In this document: positions 53,434 through 62,000 of the stretch, in pieces
How positions within the stretch are numbered: position 1 is the first letter of the stretch
Layout of the letters: each line of letters opens with the position of its first letter
Assembly: GCA_022821985.1 (NCBI GenBank)
Contig: JAJECP010000021.1
Location: forward strand, 90,856-154,855
DNA length: 64,000 bases
Direction: 5' to 3'
Source of the DNA: Acidimicrobiia bacterium
GTDB lineage: Bacteria; Actinomycetota; Acidimicrobiia; Acidimicrobiales; Poriferisodalaceae
Made by a program: the position numbers and the translations under genes
Notes under the pieces: model-generated
Database searches by the model: none
What the model was told of the DNA's origin: nothing
Seen by the model: only the letters and a program-made list of their open reading frames with translations

Positions 53434-54090
53434 ATGCTGAGATTTGTCGAGGAAATACTGCTCCTGCTGCTGCGAGACGACGACGGCAAGCTGATCCATG
53501 TGCCCGAACGCACGCTCGACCGGGTGATCGCTGGCTCGGTGCTCATGGATCTGGCGATGGAGAACCGGATCGACACAGACCTCGAGAAGCTGATGCTGGT
53601 CGACCCCACGCCGATCGGCGACGGCCTGCTCGATCCCACGCTGGCGCAGATTGCCTCGCAGCAGGAGGAAAGCGATTCGCGCTATTGGGTGGAATTCGTG
53701 GCGGCGCGTGCCGAGGGCATCCGTGAAGAGGCGTTCGCCCGTCTCGTCGACAACGGGATTCTTGAGCGCAAGGATGATCGTCACCTGTGGGTATTCCGCT
53801 CCCGCCGCTACCCGATGATCGACGGCAAGGCCGAGCGCGAGGTGAAGCTGCGGATCATGGGGGTCCTGTTCAGCGATGAGATTCCCAGCCCGCGCGACAT
53901 CGTGATCATCGCGCTGACAGACGCTTGCGGCATCTTCGGCGAGTTGCTCTCGAAGGCCGAGCTGGAGCAGGCGGCGCCGCGCATCGAGCAGGTGCGCAAG
54001 CTGGACCTCATCGGCCAAGCCATGACGCAGGCGATCCGCGACATCGAGATGTGGCTGGCCAGCTCCACAGTCAGCCGCTTCATGCTGTAG
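53434..54090 (+). CDS. GPP34 (Golgi phosphoprotein 3-like) protein
   Basis: 218 aa, all-helical. 'LRFVEEILLLLLRDDDGKLI', 'VIAGSVLMDLAMENRIDTDLEKLMLVDPTPIGDGLLDPTL', 'FRSRRYPMIDGKAEREVKLRIMGVLFSDEIPSPRDIVIIALTDACGIF' follow the GPP34 pattern common in actinobacteria. Family members bind phosphoinositides in eukaryotes; the bacterial role is unknown. The start at ATG 53434 is separated from AGGAG by 13 nt, which is long. The gene follows a short leaderless-type upstream ORF. Confidence 0.85.
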   Translation: MLRFVEEILLLLLRDDDGKLIHVPERTLDRVIAGSVLMDLAMENRIDTDLEKLMLVDPTPIGDGLLDPTLAQIASQQEESDSRYWVEFVAARAEGIREEAFARLVDNGILERKDDRHLWVFRSRRYPMIDGKAEREVKLRIMGVLFSDEIPSPRDIVIIALTDACGIFGELLSKAELEQAAPRIEQVRKLDLIGQAMTQAIRDIEMWLASSTVSRFML

Positions 54091-54156
54091 AGCACATCTG
54101 TGCACCATCGCGCTGCGCCGGGTCGCGCAGCGCGCGTTCGCACAACGCGGGCAGGC

Positions 54157-54921
54157 TCAGTCCTCGAGCGTCTCGCTGCCTCGGTACATGGCCTGACGGC
54201 GGACCCCGCTGACGTAGGCCTGCACGGCGTCGTCCGCCGGCGTGCGCTCCGGGTCCCAGCGTCCCCAGTGGATGAGCTGGTCGAGCGGGTGGCGGTAGCG
54301 AGACTCAGCGCGGCGGTGCGGCCAGCCGATCGGAATGGTGGCGATCGGCACTAGCGGCTCGGGCACCTCGAGCAGGTCCCGCAGTTCGTGGGCGGTGGTG
54401 TCCTCGCCGCCGCCACTCAGCCATGCGGTCGTCAAGCCGTACGCGGCAGCCGCGAGGTGCATGTTCTGCGCGGCGGCACCCACGGATGCCAGCAGGATCT
54501 TCTCGTTGTTGGCGGCGTACTCGTCGCTCCAGCCGTCGTGGTCGCTGACCGGGTACGAGTCGACCCAGCGGGGATCACAGAACAGCAGCACGATGGCCAG
54601 CGAGTTGTGCAGCCAGTGCTTCTTGTGGACGTGCGGGAAGCCCCGGCAGTGCTCCACCAGCCGGTCGGCCTGCCGCACGAACACGTCGGAAACGGCCAGC
54701 ACGTCGGCCCGCTCCGCTGCGACGACGAAGTGCCACGGCTGCGTGTTCGCGCCCGACGGCGCCCAACGCCCCGCCTCGCAGATCCCACGCAGCACCTCAA
54801 CCGGCAGCGGCTCAGGCGGCGGCTCGAAGCTGCGCACCGACCGCCGCAGCCGCAGCACCTCCATCAACGCCTCGAAGCGCGAAGCCGTCAGCTCGTCGTT
54901 GCCCGGAACATGCTCCGCCAT
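54157..54921 (-). CDS. Nitroreductase-family flavoprotein
   Basis: 254 aa. FMN-binding signature 'RRSVRSFEPPPEPLPVEVL' and 'RWAPSGANTQPWHFVVAAE' at the N-terminus, 'SVGAAAQNMHLAAAAYGLTTAWLSGG' in the middle and 'ATIPIGWPHRRAESRYRHPLDQLIHW' at the end match the nitroreductase fold. The insertion 'HKKHWLHNSLAIVLLFCDPRWVDSYPVSDHDG' enlarges the active-site cap. The substrate is unknown. It appears leaderless, with TAACTT 6 nt before the ATG, and is divergent from the MerB-like gene. Confidence 0.85.
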   Translation of the reverse strand: MAEHVPGNDELTASRFEALMEVLRLRRSVRSFEPPPEPLPVEVLRGICEAGRWAPSGANTQPWHFVVAAERADVLAVSDVFVRQADRLVEHCRGFPHVHKKHWLHNSLAIVLLFCDPRWVDSYPVSDHDGWSDEYAANNEKILLASVGAAAQNMHLAAAAYGLTTAWLSGGGEDTTAHELRDLLEVPEPLVPIATIPIGWPHRRAESRYRHPLDQLIHWGRWDPERTPADDAVQAYVSGVRRQAMYRGSETLED

Positions 54922-54927
54922 GCCCGC

Positions 54928-54933
54928 AAGTTA
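54928..54933 (-). promoter_or_regulatory. -10 box, leaderless nitroreductase gene
   Basis: Read on the - strand, TAACTT ends 6 nt before the ATG at 54921. Confidence 0.45.
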
Positions 54934-54994
54934 CTTGTGGACCAGGCGCGCATCGGCGGTGATGGCGGTGAACAACTTGTGCGGGTGCCCCTTC

Positions 54995-55000
54995 TAGAGT
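54995..55000 (+). promoter_or_regulatory. -10 box, leaderless MerB-like gene
   Basis: TAGAGT ends 6 nt before the ATG at 55007. No ribosome site is present. Confidence 0.5.
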
Positions 55001-55006
55001 CGCGCT

Positions 55007-55498
55007 ATGGCGGCAGACTTGACGGAACCAGAGCAGATCCCGCTCACCGAACTCGACGCCGCGTTCGCCGCGATCATGAGCGAGATCGTGGACACCGGTG
55101 TGGCGCCTCACTACGCCGAACTTGCCGTCACTCTGGGTATCACACCGATACGCGCCAAGGCACTCGTCAAGCGCGTCATCGACCTCACGCCAGGTTGGCT
55201 GCATCCGGGCACCGACTACATCGCGTCGTTTCCGCCGTTCAATAACCAACCCACTCAATACCGGGTGAGCATTGATGGTGAGCAGCGCTGGTTCGCCCAG
55301 TGCGCTTTCGAAGCGCTGGCGATCCGCTGGCTGGTTCCGGGGCAGACCGTCACGGTGGATGCGCCGTGCCTGCTGGGCGGCGATCCCTTGCGGATCGTGA
55401 TGCGCGACGAAGAGATCCTCTTGATGGACCCGCCTGAGATGGCCGGCTACACCCGCAGCGTGGTCGGTGGCGATGCAGCCACGCGGCCATTCCGCTGA
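55007..55498 (+). CDS. MerB-like (alkylmercury lyase family) protein, first part up to an in-frame TGA
   Basis: 163 aa to TGA. A winged-helix N-terminus ('YAELAVTLGITPIRAKALVKRV') leads into the MerB core: 'TQYRVSIDGEQRWFAQCAFEALAI' with Cys99 and Glu102, then Cys121 in 'VDAPCLLGG'. MerB of plasmid R831b has Cys96, Asp99, Cys117 and Cys159. Here the TGA is codon 164, so it falls at the position of the missing third catalytic cysteine. The frame continues through the TGA without a shift into the expected C-terminal MerB segment ('MNLFRSEEDARNWEEY'). Either selenocysteine is inserted or the gene is broken. The upstream -10 box suggests it is expressed. The true substrate may not be organomercury. 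Confidence 0.7.
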   Translation: MAADLTEPEQIPLTELDAAFAAIMSEIVDTGVAPHYAELAVTLGITPIRAKALVKRVIDLTPGWLHPGTDYIASFPPFNNQPTQYRVSIDGEQRWFAQCAFEALAIRWLVPGQTVTVDAPCLLGGDPLRIVMRDEEILLMDPPEMAGYTRSVVGGDAATRPFR

Positions 55499-55537
55499 GC
55501 GGGCATGAATCTCTTCCGGTCGGAGGAGGACGCCCGC
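55499..55537 (+). promoter_or_regulatory. SECIS-like stem-loop immediately after the in-frame TGA
   Basis: GCGGGC (55499-55504) pairs with GCCCGC (55532-55537). Inside, CTCTTCC (55511-55517) pairs with GGAGGAG (55522-55528), leaving apical loop GGTC (55518-55521). The loop begins 19 nt after the TGA. Bacterial SECIS elements have a hairpin right after UGA with a GGUC-containing apical loop and comparable spacing (17 nt in Escherichia coli fdhF). No selenocysteine genes are in the window, so the assignment is a strong hypothesis. Confidence 0.6.
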
Positions 55538-56152
55538 AACTGGGAGGAATACGACCACAGAATGTCGCACCTGGTGCGGCCCGTGGAATGGTGGGCCGAC
55601 ACGTTCTCCGCTCCGATGTTCCGGGAGCGTGGCCGGAGCGACTTCATCTCATGGCTGACGGGCCCCGAGGCCTCCGGGACCTTCGCCGAGCTGCGCGAGC
55701 GAATGTCGCCGCCGCGCCCCGACGTACGGGCCACGACGGCGGCAGCGAGCGCGCTCAGCAAGGTTGACCTCAGCGTGGTCGACGGGGCGTCGGCGGATGA
55801 CCGGAGTGTCGAGCGCAGCCTGATGACAGTGTGGCCCGCAGCCGTGCAGGTCGAGATTGCCCGCCACTGGCGCAACACCGCTCGGGCGATGATCGTGGCC
55901 ATACCTGCCGAGCCGCTGCCAGATGTTGACCAGCAACTGTGGACCGAGACGCGAAGGTCGGCGGTACGCGATGTTCAGGCAGCCACCGGCTGGTTGGCGC
56001 GGGCCGATGTGCGCGCCGGTGATGTGCGGCTCACTCATCGGCTGGCGCAGATGGGATGGCAGGGCGAGGTAGCCGATCAGCCCGCGTGGACGGCCATGGA
56101 GCAGTCCGCCCGGGCGATCCTCAAGTGCCAGGCGTTGGCTGAGCTGACCTGA
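55505..56152 (+). CDS. Downstream part of MerB-like protein (same frame as 55007-55498), or separate protein
   Basis: 215 aa if started at ATG 55505, which has no Shine-Dalgarno and lies 6 nt after the upstream TGA in the same frame. Its first residues 'MNLFRSEEDARNWEEYDHRM' match the C-terminal end of MerB-like proteins ('FFxSxExAxxW'), so it makes more sense as a continuation than as an independent protein. The remaining 150 residues (two helical, Trp/Ala-rich segments) exceed the MerB length and are not recognised. With the upstream part and one recoded residue the product would be 380 aa. Confidence 0.6.
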   Translation: MNLFRSEEDARNWEEYDHRMSHLVRPVEWWADTFSAPMFRERGRSDFISWLTGPEASGTFAELRERMSPPRPDVRATTAAASALSKVDLSVVDGASADDRSVERSLMTVWPAAVQVEIARHWRNTARAMIVAIPAEPLPDVDQQLWTETRRSAVRDVQAATGWLARADVRAGDVRLTHRLAQMGWQGEVADQPAWTAMEQSARAILKCQALAELT

Positions 56153-56158
56153 CCGGCG

Positions 56159-57469
56159 TTAGCCCGCCAATGCCAGCACAGCGTTCAGCGTGGCTTGAGC
56201 ACCTGCCGTCGCGTGCTCGGGGAGAATCGATTCGGCTTCGTTGTGCGACAGCCCGTCGGCGCAGGGAATGAACAGCATCCCGGTGGGCGCAACCATGGAG
56301 ACGTAGCAGGCGTCGTGGCCGGCCCCCGAGGTGATGTCGACCGGCTCGAAGCCGGCTGTGGCGGCGCCTTCCCGCACTGCATCGACGACTGCGGGATCGA
56401 AGACGATCGGCGGCGAGTACCAGATCGGGGTGATCTGGGGGCGGGGGAGCGAACGGCCGCTGGGCTCGCTGACGCCGCTCAATGCGGCGCTGGATTGCGG
56501 TCCGAAGGCACGACTCTCGGCAAAGGCCAGCAGCTCGTTGTGCATGGCTTCCAGCGCTGATGCATCGGGATGGCGCAGATCGATGGTCAGCGAGACAGAG
56601 CCCGCCACGGTGTTGCGTGAGCCGGTGCCGACCGACAGCGTGCCGACGGTGGCGCGTCCCTCGGGAGCACGGCGAACGGCGATCTCGTCGGCCTCGCACA
56701 CCAGCCGTGCGGCGGCCACCATGGCATCGGCGCGGTGCTCCATCGGCGTGCTGCCCGCATGCGCCGACTGACCTTCAATCGACACGTCGTACCAGCGGAT
56801 GCCCTGCACCCCGGTGACCGCGCCGAGCGTCACCTCGGCGGCCTCCAGGATCGGACCCTGCTCGATGTGCGGCTCGATGTAGTGCCCTATGGGTCGGCGA
56901 CCGGCACCGTCAGGGGCGCCGCATGGGTCGTCTCCGGCATAGCCGATGCGGGCGAGCTCGCTGCCGAGGGTGGTGCCGTCCACTCCCGGCGCGGCGAGCC
57001 CCTCGTCCAGGCTGAACGCTCCGGCATAGACGCCGGAACCGATCATCGCAGGCGGGAAGCGCGCTCCCTCCTCATTGGTCCACGACACGACTTCGATCGG
57101 CGCTGCAGTGCTGATGTCGTGGTCGTGAAGCACCCGCAGCACTTCGAGGCCCACCATCACGCCGTAGGCACCGTCGTACTTGCCGCCGGTGGGCTGGCTG
57201 TCGAGATGGCTGCCGACCACGACTGGTGCCCGCTGCGAATCGGTGCCCTCGCGACGTGCGAACAGATTGCCCATTTGGTCGACGTGGACGGTGCAGCCCA
57301 GTTCCTGCACCCACGCCACGAACTGGTCGCGCCCCGCCCGGTCCTCGTCGGTCAGCGCCACCCGAGCGACACCGCCGGCGTTCGTTGCGCCGATCTCTGC
57401 CAGGGAATGGAGCGTCTCCCACAGGCGCTGGCCGTTCACGAGGTAGGGGCTCCGGCTCACTGTCGTCAC
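56159..57469 (-). CDS. M20-family amidohydrolase (N-carbamoyl-amino acid hydrolase / allantoate amidohydrolase type)
   Basis: 436 aa. Metal-binding and catalytic motifs are 'VVVGSHLDSQPTGGKYDGAYGVMVGLEVL' (His, Asp), 'EVVSWTNEEGARFPP' (Glu pair), 'GHYIEPHIEQGPILE' (His) and 'TSGAGHDACYVSMVAPTGMLFIPCADGLSHNEAE' (His). This is the HyuC/AllC branch, acting on N-carbamoyl-amino acids or ureidoglycolate-type substrates. The lid-domain loop 'GPQSSAALSGVSEPSG' contains a palindromic element (56471-56492). The start follows the gltD stop by 9 nt on the same strand. Confidence 0.87.
   Translation of the reverse strand: MTTVSRSPYLVNGQRLWETLHSLAEIGATNAGGVARVALTDEDRAGRDQFVAWVQELGCTVHVDQMGNLFARREGTDSQRAPVVVGSHLDSQPTGGKYDGAYGVMVGLEVLRVLHDHDISTAAPIEVVSWTNEEGARFPPAMIGSGVYAGAFSLDEGLAAPGVDGTTLGSELARIGYAGDDPCGAPDGAGRRPIGHYIEPHIEQGPILEAAEVTLGAVTGVQGIRWYDVSIEGQSAHAGSTPMEHRADAMVAAARLVCEADEIAVRRAPEGRATVGTLSVGTGSRNTVAGSVSLTIDLRHPDASALEAMHNELLAFAESRAFGPQSSAALSGVSEPSGRSLPRPQITPIWYSPPIVFDPAVVDAVREGAATAGFEPVDITSGAGHDACYVSMVAPTGMLFIPCADGLSHNEAESILPEHATAGAQATLNAVLALAG
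56471..56492 (-). repeat. Intragenic palindromic element, copy in M20 amidohydrolase
   Basis: GACGCCGCTCA then ATGCGGCGCTG on the + strand. In the gene it is read in a different frame from the SDR and dehydrogenase copies (SSAALSGV). Confidence 0.75.
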
Positions 57470-57478
57470 CTCGGTCGC

Positions 57479-58936
57479 TCAGATGAGCGGGCGCGCGGAC
57501 GGGGGTATCGGGTACGGGAGCGCCGTATGACCCATGAGGGCCTCGTCGACCGCCGCAGCGCACGCCCGGCCCTCGGCAATGGCCCACACGATCAGGCTCT
57601 GCCCGCGGCCCATATCGCCGCACACCCACACACCGTCCACGCTCGTGCGGTAGTCGTCGTCGCGAACGACGTTGGAGCGCGCATCGGTCTCGGTGCCGAG
57701 CTGAGCCAGCAAGCCCTCCTGCTGTGGCCCGACGAATCCCATCGCCAGCAGCACCAGCTCGCATTCGAGCTCGAAGTCGGTGCCGTCCACCTTGGCGAAC
57801 CGGCCATCGCTGAACACGACCTCGTGCGCCCGCAATGCCCGCACCGAACCTGCGCCGTCGTCCAGGAATTCTTCCGTGTTCACCGAGTAGACGCGGTCGC
57901 CGCCTTCCTCGTGAGCCGAGGAGACCCGGTAGACCATCGGATAGGTCGGCCACGGGTTGCCCGACGACCGCTCGTCGGGCGGCCGTGGCAGGATCTCGAA
58001 TTGATGCACCGATGCGGCACCTTGGCGGTGTGCGGTGCCCAGGCAGTCGGCGCCGGTATCGCCGCCGCCGATGATGACCACCTGTTTGCCTGCGGCGTTG
58101 ATCGGCACGTCGGCCGGATCGAGATCGCCTTCCTGGGCTTTGTTGGCCCACGGCAGATACTCCATCGCTTGGTGGATGCCGTCGAGCTCACGACCCGGGA
58201 TCGGCAGATCGCGCCACGCCGTCGCGCCGCCGGCCAGCACCAGTGCGTCGAAATCGGCTTGCAGATCCGCCACAGGAATGTCCACACCGACCTCCACGCC
58301 AGTGCGGAACTTCGTGCCCTCTGCGCTCATCTGGTCGAGCCGTCGCTCGATGTGGCGCTTTTCCATCTTGAACTCGGGGATGCCGTACCGGAGCAGGCCG
58401 CCGAGCCGATCGGCACGCTCGAACACCGTGACGTCATGGCCGGCACGGGTCAGCTGCTGCGCCGCAGCCAGGCCTGCAGGCCCCGAACCCACCACCGCCA
58501 CGCTGCGACCCGTGCGCGAGGCGGGCAGTTCGGGGCGGACCCAGCCCATCTCGAAGGCCTTGTCGATGATCGCGACCTCGACCTGCTTGATCGTGACCGG
58601 GTCGGCGTTGATGCCCAGCACGCATGCGCCCTCGCACGGTGCCGGGCACAGCCTGCCGGTGAACTCGGGGAAGTTGTTGGTGGCGTGCAGTCGCTCGATG
58701 GCGTCGTGCCAGCGATCGCGGTACACGAGATCGTTCCAGTCCGGGATGATGTTGCCCAGCGGGCAGCCCGAGTTGCAGAACGGCACACCGCAGTCCATGC
58801 AGCGACTGGCCTGGGTGCGCAAGTCTTCGTCGGCGAATGGCTCGTACACCTCGCGCCAATCGCGGAGGCGCACCGGCACCGGGCGCCGCGTCGGCAGCTC
58901 CCGGTCGTGCCGCATGAATCCCCGGATATCACCCAT
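57479..58936 (-). CDS. gltD: Glutamate synthase small subunit
   Basis: 485 aa. Supplies electrons from NADPH to GltB. The N-terminal [4Fe-4S] Cys motifs are 'RCMDCGVPFCNSGCPLGN' and 'CPAPCEGACVLG'. FAD and NADPH Rossmann motifs follow: 'VAVVGSGPAGLAAAQQLTRAGHDVTVFE' and 'VVIIGGGDTGADCLGTAHRQGA'. 'GVWVCGDMGRGQSLIVWAIAEGR' ends the FAD site. It is downstream of gltB on the same strand. The 78-nt gap carries a copy of the gltB 3' end. Confidence 0.95.
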   Translation of the reverse strand: MGDIRGFMRHDRELPTRRPVPVRLRDWREVYEPFADEDLRTQASRCMDCGVPFCNSGCPLGNIIPDWNDLVYRDRWHDAIERLHATNNFPEFTGRLCPAPCEGACVLGINADPVTIKQVEVAIIDKAFEMGWVRPELPASRTGRSVAVVGSGPAGLAAAQQLTRAGHDVTVFERADRLGGLLRYGIPEFKMEKRHIERRLDQMSAEGTKFRTGVEVGVDIPVADLQADFDALVLAGGATAWRDLPIPGRELDGIHQAMEYLPWANKAQEGDLDPADVPINAAGKQVVIIGGGDTGADCLGTAHRQGAASVHQFEILPRPPDERSSGNPWPTYPMVYRVSSAHEEGGDRVYSVNTEEFLDDGAGSVRALRAHEVVFSDGRFAKVDGTDFELECELVLLAMGFVGPQQEGLLAQLGTETDARSNVVRDDDYRTSVDGVWVCGDMGRGQSLIVWAIAEGRACAAAVDEALMGHTALPYPIPPSARPLI

Positions 58937-58949
58937 GTTCGACCCCGCC

Positions 58950-59030
58950 CCTAGCCATGCGCAGCCCCTGTGCTTGCTTCGGTGGCGGCTGCGCCGAGCG
59001 GATGAACGCGGTGCCTAGCCATGCGCAGCC
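58950..59030. repeat. Direct repeat of the gltB 3' end in the gltB-gltD gap
   Basis: CCTAGCCATGCGCAGCC occurs exactly at 58950-58966 and at 59014-59030. The second copy contains the gltB stop codon. Weak similarity extends further into gltB, suggesting a decayed duplication of about 64 bp. Confidence 0.6.
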
Positions 59031-62000
59031 GCCATGACTGCCTCGTCGGGGTCTTGGCCGAGCTCGGCCGCCGCCGCCCGTGCTTCGAGCACGCGCCGGT
59101 AGTCCTTCGGCATCACTTTGCGGAAGCTGCGCACCTCGCTGTGCCAGCGACTCAGGATGCGCCCCGCGGGAGCCGAATCGGTCTCGGCGACGTGCTGGCG
59201 CAGCACGGTACGCACCGTCTCGGCGTCGGCGTCGTCGAGCTGGGGTTCGAGGTCGACCATCTCGGCATTCAGGTTCCGCCAGAAGACGTCGTCGGGGTCG
59301 TACACGAATGCCATCCCGCCCGACATGCCCGCGCCGAAGTTGCGGCCGACGCCGCCGAGCACCACCACCATGCCGCCCGTCATGTACTCACACGCGTGGT
59401 CGCCCACTCCCTCAACGACGGCGGTCGCTCCGGAGTTGCGCACGCAGAAGCGTTCGCCGACCGTTCCGCGGATGTACGCCTCGCCGCCGGTTGCGCCGTA
59501 CAGGATGACGTTCCCGGCGATGATGTTGTCCTCGGCCACAAAATCCGGGTGTGTGTCGGGCGGCGGTCGTACCACCAGGCGCCCGCCCGACAACCCCTTG
59601 CCGAGGTAGTCGTTGGCGTCGCCGTAGAGCCGCATCGTGAGACCATGCGGCACGAATGCGCCGAAGCTCTGGCCGGCCGACCCGTCGAACGTGAAATCGA
59701 CCGTGTCGTCGGGCAGGCCGTCGCCGCCGTGGGCGGCGGTGATGCGGTGGCCGAGCATGGTGCCGACAGTCCGGTTCACGTTGCTGATCGGCAGCTCTGC
59801 CCGCACCAGTTCACGGCGCTCGATTGCCGGCATCGCCAATTCGATGAGCTGTCGGTCGAGGGCCCGCTCCAAGCCGTGGTCCTGGCTCTGGGAGCAGTAG
59901 CGATCCTGCGGCCATGGCGTCTCGGGCTCCGCCAGGATCGGCGACAGGTTCAGCCCGTGCGCCTTCCAATGGGCCACCGCCGCGGTCGTGTCGAGCCGGT
60001 CCACTCGCCCGATGGCCTCTGGCAGCGACCGGAAGCCCAGCATCGCCAGGTACTCGCGGACCTCCTGGGCGATGTACTCGAAGTAGTTCACGACGAACTC
60101 GGGCCGGCCGCCGAAACGCTTGCGCAGCTCACGGTTCTGGGTGGCGACTCCCACAGGGCAGGTGTCGAGATGGCAGACGCGCATCATGATGCAGCCCGAG
60201 ACCACCAGCGGCGCTGTGGCGAAACCGTATTCCTCGGCGCCCAGGAGTGCCGCCACGATCACGTCGCGTCCGGTCTTCAGCTGCCCGTCGGTCTGCACGA
60301 CGATGCGGTCCCGCAGTCCGTTCAGCAGCAGCGTCTGCTGTGTCTCGGCAAGGCCGAGCTCCCACGGCGCGCCAGCGTGCTTGAGCGACGTCAGCGGCGA
60401 CGCCCCGGTGCCGCCGTCGTGGCCGGAGATCAGCACGACATCGGCCTTCGCCTTCGACACGCCGGCGGCGACGGTACCCACGCCCACCTCCGCCACCAGC
60501 TTGACGTGGACGCGCGCGGCGGGATTGGAGTTCTTGAGATCGTGGATGAGCTGCTTGAGGTCTTCGATCGAGTAGATGTCGTGGTGCGGCGGCGGGCTGA
60601 TGAGCCCGACACCGGGCGTCGAGTGGCGGGTCTTGGCGATCCACGGCCAGACCTTGGGCCCCGGCAGCTGCCCGCCCTCGCCGGGCTTGGCGCCCTGGGC
60701 CATCTTGATCTGCAGATCGTCGGCGTTGGTCAGGTACTCCGAGGTCACACCGAAGCGCCCTGAGGCCACCTGCTTGATGGCTGAACGCCGCAGGTCACCG
60801 TTGGGGTCTGGCACATAGCGCTCCGGGTCTTCGCCGCCCTCGCCGGTGTTGGACTTGCCGCCGATGCGGTTCATGGCGATGGCCAGTGTCTCGTGTGCTT
60901 CCGCGGAGATAGAGCCGTAGCTCATCGCTCCGGTGGAGAATCGCTTCACGATCTCAGCAACCGGTTCGACCTCCTCGACCGGGATCGGCCCGCCGGGCGC
61001 CGGACGGAGCTCGAACAGGCCCCGCAAGGTCGCCAGTTCGGTGGATTGGTCATCCACCAGCTGCGTGTACTCCTTGAAGATCTCGTAGCGACCGGCGCGC
61101 GTGGAGTGCTGCAGCTTGTAGACGGTCTCGGGGTTGAACAGGTGGTATTCGCCCTCGCGCCGCCACTGGTACTCGCCGCCCGCCCACAGGTCACGGTGCG
61201 CCGCCTCGGTGGGGTTGTCGAGGTAGGCGAACCGGTGACGCTCGGCAACCTCGGCGGCGAGCACGTCGAGGCCGACGCCGCCCAGCTTCGATGTCGTCCC
61301 GCTGAAGTAGCGGTCGATGAGGTCCGCACCCAGGCCCACGGCTTCGAAGACCTGCGCCCCGGTGTAGCTGGCCACCGTTGAGATGCCCATCTTGGACATC
61401 ACCTTGAGCACGCCCTTGGTGCACGCCTTGATGTAGTTGCGCTTTGCGGTGCGTTCGTCGACTTCGGTGATGACACCGCTGCGCACCATGTCGTCGATCG
61501 ATTCGAAGGCCAGGTACGGGTTGACGGCGCTCGCCCCGTAGCCCAGCAGCAATGCCATGTGGTGCACCTCGCGTGCATCGCCGCACTCGGTCACCAAGCC
61601 CACCATCGTCCGGGTCTTGTTGCGTACCAAGTGGTGGTGCACTGCGCCCGTCAGCAGCAGCGAGGGAATCGGCGCATGCTGCTCGTCGCTGTAGCGGTCC
61701 GACAGGATGATGATCCGGGAGCCGCCGGCGATGGCCTCGTCGACCTGTTCGCACACATTCGCCAGTGCCCGTTCCATGCCCGCACCGCCTTCGGTTACGG
61801 GGTACAGCCCATCGACCGCGAACGGTCGGAACCGGCCGGCATCGACATCGGGCTGGGCTGCGCCGTCCGATGCGGCGCCATTGGCCTGCGCGGGCGCTTG
61901 CTGCAGGTCCTCGTCGATGTACAGGATCTTGGCGAGATCCTCATTCGACAGGATCGGGTAGGGCAGCACGATCTGACGGCACGAGTCCGGGCCGGGCTGC

